DNA from: Gemmatimonadota bacterium
GTDB lineage: Bacteria; Gemmatimonadota; Gemmatimonadetes; Longimicrobiales; Gaopeijiaceae
Assembly (NCBI GenBank): GCA_003562075.1
Contig: PWWP01000139.1
Span: 1 to 37,626, forward strand
Reading direction: 5' to 3'
DNA: 37,626 nt
A program made the position numbers and the translations under genes. Position 1 is the first letter of the stretch. The number at the start of each line of letters is the position of its first letter. Below, piece after piece: positions 7,816 through 15,850 of this stretch. The notes beneath the pieces were generated by a model that was not told the DNA's origin, searched no databases, and saw only the letters and a list, made by a program, of their open reading frames with translations.

Positions 7816-9059
7816 AGAGAGGGATCGTGGAGGACCAGACGAGGGTGGAGGACCAGTCCCAGAAGGTGACGGAGGCGTCGGACCATCGATTCGGCGCCTT
7901 CGGGGGTCGCTATGTACCGGAAACCCTCATCACCGCGCTGGATGAGCTGGAAACGGCCTACGCAGAAGTCCAGGCCGACCCCGAGTTCACTCGGGAATTC
8001 GAGGATCTCCTGGAGAGCTTCGTGGGAAGGCCATCTCCCCTCTTCCGAGCCCGGCGGCTGGAGGCAGAGGTCGGGGGCGGTCCCATCTACCTGAAGCGGG
8101 AGGACCTGAACCACACCGGCGCCCACAAGATCAACAACACGATCGGACAGGCCCTGTTGGCCAGGCGGATGGGGAAGGGGAGGATCATTGCCGAGACCGG
8201 CGCTGGACAGCATGGTGTGGCCACTGCCACGGCATGCGCCCTCTTCGACCTGGAGTGCGTGGTCTACATGGGAGCCGAGGATGTGGAGCGTCAGGCCCTC
8301 AACGTCTTCCGGATGCAGCTTCTGGGAGCCAGGGTCGAGCCCGTGAGCTCGGGAACCCGGACCTTGAAGGATGCTACCAATGAGGCAATCCGGGATTGGG
8401 TCACCAATGTGGAGGACACCCACTACATCATCGGGTCCGTCGTGGGGCCGGCTCCATTTCCCCGAATGGTTCGGGACTTCCAGTCCGTCATCGGCCGGGA
8501 GGCGCGGGAGCAGATCATGGAGGTGGAAGGCCGACTTCCTGCGGCCGTGGTGGCGTGCGTGGGAGGCGGGTCCAACGCCATGGGGATCTTCCACCCCTTC
8601 GTGAAGGACGAGGATGTGGCCCTCATCGGGGTGGAGGCAGCCGGGGAGGGTATTGCGAGCGGGCGCCACTCGGCTTCCCTTTCAGCAGGGACCCCGGGAG
8701 TCCTCCACGGCGCTTTGTCCTACCTTCTCCAGAATGCGGATGGACAAGTGGCTCCGGCGCATTCGGTGTCGGCCGGTCTGGACTACCCGGGAGTCGGCCC
8801 CGAGCACTCCTTCCTCAAGGACGCGAAGCGGGCCAGGTACGAGGCGGTGGGGGATGACGAGGCCCTGAGGGCCTTTCACCGACTGTCCGAACTGGAGGGG
8901 ATCATCCCCGCTCTGGAGACGGCCCATGCGGTGGCCTTCCTCTTCAGAGAAGGAAAGACTTTGGCTGCTGATGGGCCCGTGGTTCTCTGTCTGAGTGGAC
9001 GCGGGGACAAGGATGTGGCTCATGTGGCCCGAATCGAAGGGAAGGGTTCGCTCCTCTGA
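7812..9059 (+). CDS. trpB: Tryptophan synthase beta chain
   Basis: TrpB condenses indole with serine using pyridoxal phosphate. The 415-residue product is the standard TrpB1 type. The PLP lysine is Lys106 in [14 protein letters not shown]. Other landmarks are [10 protein letters not shown] (about 30-39), [30 protein letters not shown] (phosphate binding), [12 protein letters not shown] and the C-terminal CLSGRGDKD. The first 25 residues are a variable extension. The start is GTG at 7812, overlapping the trpF stop. trpA is not next: a HEAT-repeat gene and an HD-GYP gene follow, beginning 25 bases downstream. Confidence 0.97.
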   Translation: MKRGIVEDQTRVEDQSQKVTEASDHRFGAFGGRYVPETLITALDELETAYAEVQADPEFTREFEDLLESFVGRPSPLFRARRLEAEVGGGPIYLKREDLNHTGAHKINNTIGQALLARRMGKGRIIAETGAGQHGVATATACALFDLECVVYMGAEDVERQALNVFRMQLLGARVEPVSSGTRTLKDATNEAIRDWVTNVEDTHYIIGSVVGPAPFPRMVRDFQSVIGREAREQIMEVEGRLPAAVVACVGGGSNAMGIFHPFVKDEDVALIGVEAAGEGIASGRHSASLSAGTPGVLHGALSYLLQNADGQVAPAHSVSAGLDYPGVGPEHSFLKDAKRARYEAVGDDEALRAFHRLSELEGIIPALETAHAVAFLFREGKTLAADGPVVLCLSGRGDKDVAHVARIEGKGSLL

Positions 9060-9084
9060 GCGACCCTGAAACCGGAGCGGGAGG

Positions 9085-10899
9085 ATGAGGGTGGCGCCCG
9101 GTGATGGCGACGACACGGAGATGGCCGTGGTGGATGAGTCCAGAGAGCCTGACGCAGTGACGGAAACAGTGGAGTGGGAGGATCCATCCTCCCTCCCACT
9201 GGATACCGTCCGGGATCTCTTTCTGACCCTTTCCAAGGCGCTCCGCTCCTACCAGTTGTATGATCGAAACAATCCGGTCTACCGCCGGTTCCTGGGGAAT
9301 TTGCGGGATGCCTTCCGGGAAGTCTGGGAGACGCGGAGCGATCTTCAGATCCTGGTGGAGGAGGATCGCTTTCTCTGGATGGGGGAAGAGGTCTACAGGG
9401 AAGAATCCCGTTCCGGTTCACTGGCTTTCCTTTTCTACCGGGACGGCATCCGGGACCTGACGTTCCGACAGGGGCTGGAAGGCGATGAGCTCGAGGTCTT
9501 CCTGGATATCCTGCAGCGTGTACGCTCCGCCCGTACAGCCGAGGATGACCTGGTCACCCTCCTCTGGGATCTGGACCTGGAGTACCTGACCTACGGTGCC
9601 GTCGACCTGCTTCCGGAGGGCACCCTTCTCCGGAGCGAGGGAACCCCGGACCCCGGCGGGCTGGATGTGGGAGAGATCCTGGCTGGAGAGCTGGGTGAAG
9701 CGGCGCCGACTCCCGAGGAGCTTGCAGCGGGACCTGCGGAGGAGGAAGAGGACCCTGAGGGCGTCAGCACGATTCGACTGGAGGACTTCAATCCCGCCCT
9801 CTACGCCCTGGATGAAGGGGAGCGGTCCTACGTCGAAGAACTCTTCAGGGAGGAGATGAAACGGGACATCCGGATGGATGTCCTGAACGGTCTCTTCGAT
9901 CGCCTGGAGGATCCGGTAGCGGAGCCGGAGCGACAGGAGGAGATCGTCCTGTCCCTCCGTCAGCTTCTTCCCACCTTCCTTTCCCAGGGAGCACTTTCCC
10001 ACGCATCCCGACTCCTGGGCGAGCTGGGCCGGATTCTTTCCAGGAAGGCGAAGCTGGCTCCTGGCGCAAGGGATGAGGCGGGTAGGCTCCTGGACGAGTT
10101 CTCCTCTCCTGAGTCGGTTCGGGAGTTGGTGCAGGCGGTAGAGGAAGGGGCCATTGCCGGTGACGGAGAGGAGTTGGGTGTCCTTCTTCGTCATCTCAAA
10201 CCTGCAGCCCTGGGCCCGCTCCTGGCCCGGACGGAGGAGCTGTCCAAGCCTGACGCTCGGGAAACCCTTCGGAATGCCACCCGGAAGTTGGCCGAGGGGG
10301 AAGAGGAGCGGCTGGTTCGATTCCTCTCCCACTCAGAGTCGGTGGTCGTGGCAGGAGCCGTCCGCCTCATGGGATCCCTCCGCTATCGACCTGCAGTGCC
10401 GACTCTCATTCGTCTGCTTGAGGAAGGCTCCAGCGAGGTTCAGGAGGCGGTGTTGGATGCAGCCCGGCGGCTTCCCACCACCGGGATGGCTGAGGCGCTT
10501 GAACGCCTGCTTTGGCATCCGGAGAGGGATCTGAGGATCGGCGCGGCGCGTGTACTGGGCCAGGTGCGCTATACCCCAGCAGCGTCGACCCTCAAGAAGC
10601 TCCTGGACGACAAGGAGATGAGGGAAGCAGATCTGACCGAGAAGATCGCCCTCTTCGAGGCCTACGCCGACCTTTCTGGAGAGGATGGGGTCCCCTTTCT
10701 CGCCAAGATCCTGAATCATCGGGGCTTCCTGGGACGGCGGGAGCCTCCGGAGATGCGGGCCTGCGCCGCACTGGCCCTGGGCCGGATCGATGGCGCCGCA
10801 GCCATCCGGGCCGTGGAGGAAGCCCGGAATGATCCGGAGCCAGTGGTTCGGACTGCGGTTAATCGGATCCTGAACCAGCCCGGAGGACAGGATGGGTAG
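9085..10899 (+). CDS. HEAT-repeat protein with the same N-terminal domain as its HD-GYP neighbour
   Basis: A predicted soluble 604-residue protein without signal peptide or membrane segment. Residues about 40-150 (LSKALRSYQLYDRNNPVYRR, then ILVEEDRFLWMGEEVYREES) match in layout the N-terminal part of the next gene. About 170-240 is an acidic, low-complexity linker. The C-terminal third (about 390-600) is a series of HEAT-like helical repeats, for example SVVVAGAVRLMGSLRYRPAV and DLRIGAARVLGQVRYTPAAS. No catalytic motif is visible; a scaffold or adaptor is the natural guess. The start is uncertain: ATG at 9085 directly abuts GGGAGG, while the in-frame GTG at 9091 has ideal spacing. The stop overlaps the HD-GYP gene by eight bases, so the two are translationally linked. 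Partnership with the HD-GYP protein is inferred. Confidence 0.85.
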   Translation: MRVAPGDGDDTEMAVVDESREPDAVTETVEWEDPSSLPLDTVRDLFLTLSKALRSYQLYDRNNPVYRRFLGNLRDAFREVWETRSDLQILVEEDRFLWMGEEVYREESRSGSLAFLFYRDGIRDLTFRQGLEGDELEVFLDILQRVRSARTAEDDLVTLLWDLDLEYLTYGAVDLLPEGTLLRSEGTPDPGGLDVGEILAGELGEAAPTPEELAAGPAEEEEDPEGVSTIRLEDFNPALYALDEGERSYVEELFREEMKRDIRMDVLNGLFDRLEDPVAEPERQEEIVLSLRQLLPTFLSQGALSHASRLLGELGRILSRKAKLAPGARDEAGRLLDEFSSPESVRELVQAVEEGAIAGDGEELGVLLRHLKPAALGPLLARTEELSKPDARETLRNATRKLAEGEEERLVRFLSHSESVVVAGAVRLMGSLRYRPAVPTLIRLLEEGSSEVQEAVLDAARRLPTTGMAEALERLLWHPERDLRIGAARVLGQVRYTPAASTLKKLLDDKEMREADLTEKIALFEAYADLSGEDGVPFLAKILNHRGFLGRREPPEMRACAALALGRIDGAAAIRAVEEARNDPEPVVRTAVNRILNQPGGQDG

Positions 10900-12337
10900 A
10901 CTTGCGCCTTCCCAGGGGAGGGTGGATCGGGCCGTGGCCCTCCAGGACGACGGTCGCCGGATCCTGACGGCCTTCTACGGCGCCCTCCGGGCCCTTCGCT
11001 TCTATCCCCTGGACAACGATGTGGTCCAGCGGGGACTGGATGAACTCCAGAAGACCCTCTCGGAGATCCTGGAAGAGGAGGGAGTGGTGGAGATCCAGCT
11101 GGTGGGGGATTTCTTCTTCATCAATGAGGAGCGCCTTCGTCTGGATCTCCGGAACTACTCCACCTTTGGATCGGTTGCCGGGACCCTGCGCAGTCATGAG
11201 ATCGGAGAGATCATCGTCTACAAGGGAGTGAGTCGGGCTGAGTGGTCGCCCTTACTGAGTCTCCTCCTTCGGTCGCCGGATTCCGAGGATCCCTTTGCGG
11301 CCATCCAGGACGGGCTTTCCGGTGGAGGAGTAGAGCGGATTCGGGTGGGGGCGATGCGGGAGGACGCGCCATCCGATGAGGACGATGAGGTGGAGGGAGC
11401 CCGGCAAACCTACACCCAGGGTGTCCAGGCCGCCCGGGAGCTACTCACCGATGTCCGCCTGGGCAGGGCGGTGAACGTCCGAAGGGTCAAGCGGGCAGTC
11501 CAGGGGATCGTGGATCAGGTCCTGGCCAACGAGTCCTCCATCATGGCCATGACCCATCTAAGGGAGTTCGACGAGTACACCTTCACCCACTCGGTGAACG
11601 TCTGCATTCTCTCCGTGGTCATCGGCCAGCGTATCGGACTGGGGCGGAGTGAGCTTTATGACCTGGGGTTGGGAGCGCTCTTCCATGACGTGGGGAAGAT
11701 GCGGATCCCCGAGGAGACGTTGAACAAGACGGGGAAGCTGAATGACGAAGACTGGCGGCTTCTCAAGGAACATCCCGCTGATGGGCTCCTCCTCCTCTTC
11801 CAGGTCAAGGGTTTTTCCGACATTCCCTTCCGTCAGATGCTCATGGCTTACGAGCATCACATGAAGCTGGATCTCACCGGGTACCCTCCCTCCCGCCGGC
11901 CCCGGGAGATGGGGCTCTACTCGCGGATTGTGGCCGTGGCTGACGCCTTTGACGCCGGGACCTCGGTGCGGAGCTATCAGTTCCGGCCCGCAGCTCCCGA
12001 TGAGGTCCTGAAGGAGATGCGAGAGAACCCGGTTCGCGGAATGGACAAGGTCCTGGTGAAGGCCCTCATTACCGCCACGGGGGTCTACCCGGTAGGGACC
12101 CTCGTCATTCTGGATACTTTCGAGCTGGCTGTGGTGACGCGGCCCAACTCGGACCCGGCCCGACTCCACCAGCCGCAGGTGAAGATCATCTCCGATGCCA
12201 TGGGCGTTCCCCTGGCGGAACCGATGGTGGCGCGACTGGACCAGATCGATCCCCGAACAGGCGAGCCCCGGCGAAGTATCATCAAGACCGCGGACCCCAA
12301 CCGCTACGGAATCCGGGTGGCTGACTATATCGTGTGA
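10892..12337 (+). CDS. HD-GYP domain phosphohydrolase
   Basis: HD-GYP enzymes usually hydrolyse cyclic di-GMP with a di- or tri-metal centre. The 481-residue product has an N-terminal domain (about 20-130) like that of the preceding HEAT protein, an acidic linker (about 155-170) and the HD-GYP domain from about 215: HSVNVCILSVVIG, FHDVGKMRIP (His265-Asp266), GKLNDEDWRLLKEHP (His294), YEHHMKLDLTGYP (322-332) and VADAFDAGTS (Asp351). The canonical HHExxDGxGYP reads HHMKLDLTGYP, so the Glu and one Gly are replaced and activity or metal content may differ. A further domain of about 100 residues follows (VYPVGTLVILDTFELAVV). It overlaps the HEAT gene by eight bases and precedes trpA by 58 bases. 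Confidence 0.9.
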   Translation: MGRLAPSQGRVDRAVALQDDGRRILTAFYGALRALRFYPLDNDVVQRGLDELQKTLSEILEEEGVVEIQLVGDFFFINEERLRLDLRNYSTFGSVAGTLRSHEIGEIIVYKGVSRAEWSPLLSLLLRSPDSEDPFAAIQDGLSGGGVERIRVGAMREDAPSDEDDEVEGARQTYTQGVQAARELLTDVRLGRAVNVRRVKRAVQGIVDQVLANESSIMAMTHLREFDEYTFTHSVNVCILSVVIGQRIGLGRSELYDLGLGALFHDVGKMRIPEETLNKTGKLNDEDWRLLKEHPADGLLLLFQVKGFSDIPFRQMLMAYEHHMKLDLTGYPPSRRPREMGLYSRIVAVADAFDAGTSVRSYQFRPAAPDEVLKEMRENPVRGMDKVLVKALITATGVYPVGTLVILDTFELAVVTRPNSDPARLHQPQVKIISDAMGVPLAEPMVARLDQIDPRTGEPRRSIIKTADPNRYGIRVADYIV

Positions 12338-12395
12338 TCCGGATCGTATGATCCGATTTTCCCCACTCACTCCTTTCGTCCTTTCCCATACGTTC

Positions 12396-13199
12396 ATGAC
12401 CCAGGCTTCCCGCACCATCACCTCCGCCTTCCAGGATCGGGCGGCTCAAGGCACTGCCGCCCTCATCCCATATATCTGTGCCGGGTTCCCCGACGCCGAG
12501 GCCAGCCTTCAGCTCATGTTCGAGGCTGCGGATGCCGGAGCCGACATCATCGAACTGGGCATTCCCTTCTCTGACCCTCTTGCCGACGGTCCTACCATCC
12601 AGCAGGCGACCTTCAAGGCATTGGAGGGGGGGATGACGGTCCGAGGAGCGCTGGATCTCCTTCGGAGATTCCGGCAGGAGCGGGACACGCCGGTGGTCCT
12701 CTTCACCTACCTGAATCCGGTCCATCACATGGGGCTTGAGGCTTTCGTGGCCCAGGCCAGAGATGCCGGGGCCCAGGGGCTCCTCCTCACCGATCTGCCG
12801 GCCGGGGCAGATGAAGGGGTGGAGACTACCGTTCGGCAGGGTGGTCTGGAGCTCATCCGCCTCCTGGCTCCGACCAGCTCCCCGGCCCGGATACGCGAGG
12901 TGGCCCAGGGAGGGAGCGGATTCATCTATTACATCTCCCGGACCGGGGTCACTGGGGCCCGGACGGAGCTCCGAAGCGAGCTCAAGCGGGAGGTGGAGGC
13001 ACTTCGGAACGAGATGGATCTTCCCGTTGCCGTCGGGTTCGGCATCTCCACACCTGAACAAGCCGCCGCAGTCGCTGCGCTGGCCGATGGGGTGGTGGTC
13101 GGGAGCGCCCTGGTGACCCGGGTCGAGGAGGAAGGGGTGGAGGCCGGCGGCGTCTTCCTTCGTGCATTGCGACGGGGGATGGACGGCCACGCGAATTGA
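12396..13199 (+). CDS. trpA: Tryptophan synthase alpha chain
   Basis: TrpA cleaves indole-3-glycerol phosphate and passes indole to TrpB. The 267-residue barrel has the catalytic Glu in DIIELGIPFSDPLADGPTIQ (about 48-67) and the Asp of the same motif, FTYLNPVHHMG, LLLTDLPAGADEG, FIYYISRTGVTGAR, VAVGFGISTPEQ and VVVGSALV. I chose ATG at 12396 because it gives the usual family length (about 265-270). An in-frame ATG at 12348 would add 16 residues unlike TrpA. Neither has an SD. The gene is more than 3.3 kb from trpB, behind the HEAT/HD-GYP pair, but in the same direction with short gaps. It converges on the rqcH-like gene 17 bases away. Confidence 0.95.
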   Translation: MTQASRTITSAFQDRAAQGTAALIPYICAGFPDAEASLQLMFEAADAGADIIELGIPFSDPLADGPTIQQATFKALEGGMTVRGALDLLRRFRQERDTPVVLFTYLNPVHHMGLEAFVAQARDAGAQGLLLTDLPAGADEGVETTVRQGGLELIRLLAPTSSPARIREVAQGGSGFIYYISRTGVTGARTELRSELKREVEALRNEMDLPVAVGFGISTPEQAAAVAALADGVVVGSALVTRVEEEGVEAGGVFLRALRRGMDGHAN

Positions 13200-13216
13200 G
13201 GTGCCAGGGGGAAGCC

Positions 13217-14860
13217 TCAGTCGGGGTCCCGGTCCTCCGGCGTCAGTTCCTTGGCTACCTTCGGGTCCGGCTCCACGAAGAGGGTCTGGACCTGCTCCGG
13301 AAGGACCGCTCCCGGGGCTGCCTTTCTGGGCTTCCTTACGTACTTTCGGCGGGTCCAGTCCACCGGGACACTCCCTGAGTGACGTGCCTCGGAGTTCAGT
13401 GCCGCCAGGGTGGCTGCCTCAGTCAGGTCTCGCTGGGGCGGATTGTCCCGGCCCTGCCATCGCAGGATGACGTGGGCACCGGGAGCCTGACGGGCGTGGA
13501 GCCAGATATCGTCAGGAGAAGAGTGGTGAAAGGTGAGTTCGTCGTTGCGTTTCGAGCCTCGTCCCACGCGGATCTCCAGACCCCCTGAGCTCAGGAAGCG
13601 ACGATAGGGAAGGGAGGTCTTCTCCTGGACTGTCCTGCCCTTCTTCCGTTCCGGTCCCAGGCGCTCCTGCACGATCCGGATCGTTTCGGGTTCGGGTCCT
13701 GTCTCCAGCTTCGCCACGAGGGCGGCCCACTCCCGCGCTTCCTTCTGAGCGCGATCGATCCGTCCTGGAAGTTCCTCCTGGGCTCGCTCCATGCGGGCTG
13801 CTTCGGCGTAGTAGGCGTCAGCGTTCTCGTGGGGCTCCAAGGTGGGATCCAACTCCACCTCCACTTCCTGTCCCTGGAAGTCCTGGAGTCGGACGTGGTC
13901 GGTGCCCCTGGGTATCTCCCCGTACCGGGCCAGAATCAGATCTCCCAGGGCCCGAAGGGGGGCTGGATCAGCAGCCTTCTCCAACTGTCGGGTCATCCCT
14001 CGGGCCTTGCCTTCCTGCTGCTTCATGCGCTTCCTGGCCCGTTCAAGGAGGCCCGGTGGAAGGAGAAGGGCTTGGTCCTGGAGTTCACTCTCTGTGGCCC
14101 GGGCCCGGCCCATAGCGTCCATGAGGGTTGGGGTGGGGGTGTCCTCCAGGGGCGGGAGGGGAACGGGATAGGGTTGGGGTCCCCGGGGGCTCGCCACCAG
14201 ATAGGCCTTCCACCGCTCCGGATTCCGGGCCTCCACCCAGGCCTGCCATCCACCGGGAGCCAGGAATCGCTCCACATTCAGGGAAGAGGTGAAGGCCACC
14301 TGCGAGAGAAGTGCCTTTCGTCGATCCCGTGGCTCGGGACCAGCGGCTTGCAGGATCTCGTTCCAGCGCGCCTCCGGGACGGGGCCCTCTCTGCCCTCCC
14401 GTCCGGTAGAGGGTGGAGGCTGATAGGTGGAGCCGGCTCGGAGGGTGCGGCTTCGCTCTTCCCGGGGCACGAGGACGTGCCGGATCACCCGGCTCCGAAA
14501 CCCCACCACGACGGCGTTCCAGCGGTTTCCCACGAACTCGGCAATGACCTCCACCCCTTCGTCTCGTCCTCGGACGCGCTGGAGGCTGAAGACCAGGGCG
14601 CTCTCATCCGTCAGGGACCGGACCGAGACGATTCGGCTGGCCAGTGGGCGAGAATCGGAGAGGGGCTCAGTCGGCTCCAGGAGGTTCAGCCAGCCCGCCG
14701 TAGGATGCATCTCCAGGACCAGGGTGCTTTTGCGGAGGTACAGGGTTACCCGTCGTCCACCAGGATCCAGGAGAAGGGCCCGAACCCGGGCTCGATGAAG
14801 GGTGTCATCCAGCTCCCGGGCCAGAGCGGCAGTAATGATGGGGTCCCAACGCATGGCCAT
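13217..14860 (-). CDS. rqcH: RqcH/NFACT-family ribosome quality control protein
   Basis: RqcH (bacterial Rqc2/NEMF homologue) binds stalled 50S-peptidyl-tRNA and drives addition of C-terminal alanine tails; older names are fibronectin-binding protein or DUF814 protein. The 547-residue product fits the NFACT layout: the NFACT-N domain (ALARELDDTLHRARVRALLL, about 12-31), a basic helical and coiled-coil middle (LLERARKRMKQQEGKARGM and a Glu/Lys-rich stretch) and the NFACT-R domain near the C-terminus (SSGGLEIRVGRGSKRNDELT, then SPDDIWLHARQAPGAHVILR and VDWTRRKYVRKP). The start ATG at 14860 has no SD but lies six bases after TACCTT, as in truA. It converges on trpA and diverges from panB. I have not confirmed the catalytic residues one by one. 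Confidence 0.88.
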   Translation of the reverse strand: MAMRWDPIITAALARELDDTLHRARVRALLLDPGGRRVTLYLRKSTLVLEMHPTAGWLNLLEPTEPLSDSRPLASRIVSVRSLTDESALVFSLQRVRGRDEGVEVIAEFVGNRWNAVVVGFRSRVIRHVLVPREERSRTLRAGSTYQPPPSTGREGREGPVPEARWNEILQAAGPEPRDRRKALLSQVAFTSSLNVERFLAPGGWQAWVEARNPERWKAYLVASPRGPQPYPVPLPPLEDTPTPTLMDAMGRARATESELQDQALLLPPGLLERARKRMKQQEGKARGMTRQLEKAADPAPLRALGDLILARYGEIPRGTDHVRLQDFQGQEVEVELDPTLEPHENADAYYAEAARMERAQEELPGRIDRAQKEAREWAALVAKLETGPEPETIRIVQERLGPERKKGRTVQEKTSLPYRRFLSSGGLEIRVGRGSKRNDELTFHHSSPDDIWLHARQAPGAHVILRWQGRDNPPQRDLTEAATLAALNSEARHSGSVPVDWTRRKYVRKPRKAAPGAVLPEQVQTLFVEPDPKVAKELTPEDRDPD

Positions 14861-14866
14861 GGGGTG

Positions 14867-14872
14867 AAGGTA
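14867..14872 (-). promoter_or_regulatory. Possible rqcH -10 box six bases before the start codon
   Basis: The minus strand reads TACCTT, six bases, then the rqcH ATG. This is the same box and spacing as in the truA promoter and suggests a leaderless start. No good -35 lies 16-18 bases upstream, so this is weaker than the truA case. Confidence 0.35.
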
Positions 14873-14940
14873 AACAAATGGTCCCCTCGACGCCTACCGG
14901 AGCGGAAGCCGGGGATGGGGTTGGAGGGGCTCCCGGGGGT

Positions 14941-14969
14941 TTGACACGTTCCGCAGGTGTCTCTATCGT
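14941..14969 (+). promoter_or_regulatory. panB promoter
   Basis: TTGACA (14941-14946), a 17-base spacer and TATCGT (14964-14969) form the best promoter in the window. The predicted start near 14976 lies downstream of the GTG at 14957, which rules out that upstream start and supports GTG at 15014. Confidence 0.65.
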
Positions 14970-15013
14970 CCGGCGGTCCAAGGACCCTCTTCCCTGAGCC
15001 CGCCAGGAAGCCC

Positions 15014-15850
15014 GTGTCCCATTCTTCCGACGACCCGAAGCGCCGCCTCACCGTAAGGGATTTCCTCGAGATGAAGTCTCGGGGAGAGCCGCTGGCCGTT
15101 CTCACCTGCTACGACGTGCTCTTCGCCCGAATTCTGGAGGCGGAGGGGGTGGATTTGATCCTGGTAGGTGACTCTCTGGGCCAGGTCGTCCTGGGATACG
15201 ACTCCACGGTCCCCGTCACCCTGGAAGAGATGATCCATCATGGCCGGGCCGTGGTCCGGGGGGCCCCGCACACCTTCGTAGTTTTGGATCTTCCATTCCT
15301 CACCTATCAGGTGTCCACGGAGGAAGCGATCCGGAATGCGGGTCGGGCACTGAAGGAGGCTGGGGTCCAGGCCGTGAAGGTGGAGGGGGGATCCCCTGAC
15401 ATCTGTGAGGCGATCCAACGGATGGTCCAGGCCGGGATCCCGGTCATGGGACATGTGGGACTCACCCCCCAGTCCGTCCATTCCCTGGGGGGCTATCGCG
15501 TCCAAGGGCGAGGAGAGGAGGAGGCGAGCCGGTTGATGGAGGAGGCCGTGGCCCTCCAGGAGGCTGGGTGTTTCTCTCTTGTCCTGGAGTTGGTGCCTGG
15601 TGACTTGGCCGGTGAGGTCAGCCGTCATCTCCGGATCCCCACCATCGGCATCGGTGCCGGCGTAGAGTGCGATGGGCAGGTTCTGGTTCTTCCCGATGCT
15701 TTGGGAATGAACCCTGACTTTCAGCCTCGCTTCTTGAAACAATTCGCCCAACTGGACCAGGAGGCCAGGAGGGGCGTTCGGCAGTTCCTCCGGGAAGTGC
15801 GAGAATCCACCTTTCCAGGTGAGGAACATACCTTTGGGGAGGGGAAGTGA
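15014..15850 (+). CDS. panB: 3-methyl-2-oxobutanoate hydroxymethyltransferase
   Basis: PanB makes ketopantoate from alpha-ketoisovalerate and methylene-tetrahydrofolate, the first committed step to pantothenate and CoA. The 278-residue product has RRLTVRDFLEMKSRGEPLAV at the start, LTCYDVLFARILE, the Mg-binding Asp in ILVGDSLGQVVLGYD, VKVEGGSPD, MGHVGLTPQSVHSLGGYRVQ and IGIGAGVECDGQVLVLPDALG. The start is GTG at 15014 with AGGA five bases upstream; the promoter at 14941-14969 excludes an upstream in-frame GTG at 14957. Its stop overlaps the panC start by four bases (GTGA). Confidence 0.95.
   Translation: MSHSSDDPKRRLTVRDFLEMKSRGEPLAVLTCYDVLFARILEAEGVDLILVGDSLGQVVLGYDSTVPVTLEEMIHHGRAVVRGAPHTFVVLDLPFLTYQVSTEEAIRNAGRALKEAGVQAVKVEGGSPDICEAIQRMVQAGIPVMGHVGLTPQSVHSLGGYRVQGRGEEEASRLMEEAVALQEAGCFSLVLELVPGDLAGEVSRHLRIPTIGIGAGVECDGQVLVLPDALGMNPDFQPRFLKQFAQLDQEARRGVRQFLREVRESTFPGEEHTFGEGK

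Noticed and set aside
13829-14944. Open frame of 371 codons on the plus strand opposite rqcH
   Set aside because: Same reason: the minus-strand NFACT protein explains the region and the plus frame shows only low-complexity Gly/Pro/His-rich sequence.
14957-15013. Upstream GTG start for panB
   Set aside because: It lies inside the TTGACA-N17-TATCGT promoter, upstream of the predicted transcript start; GTG at 15014 has an SD and the family N-terminus.
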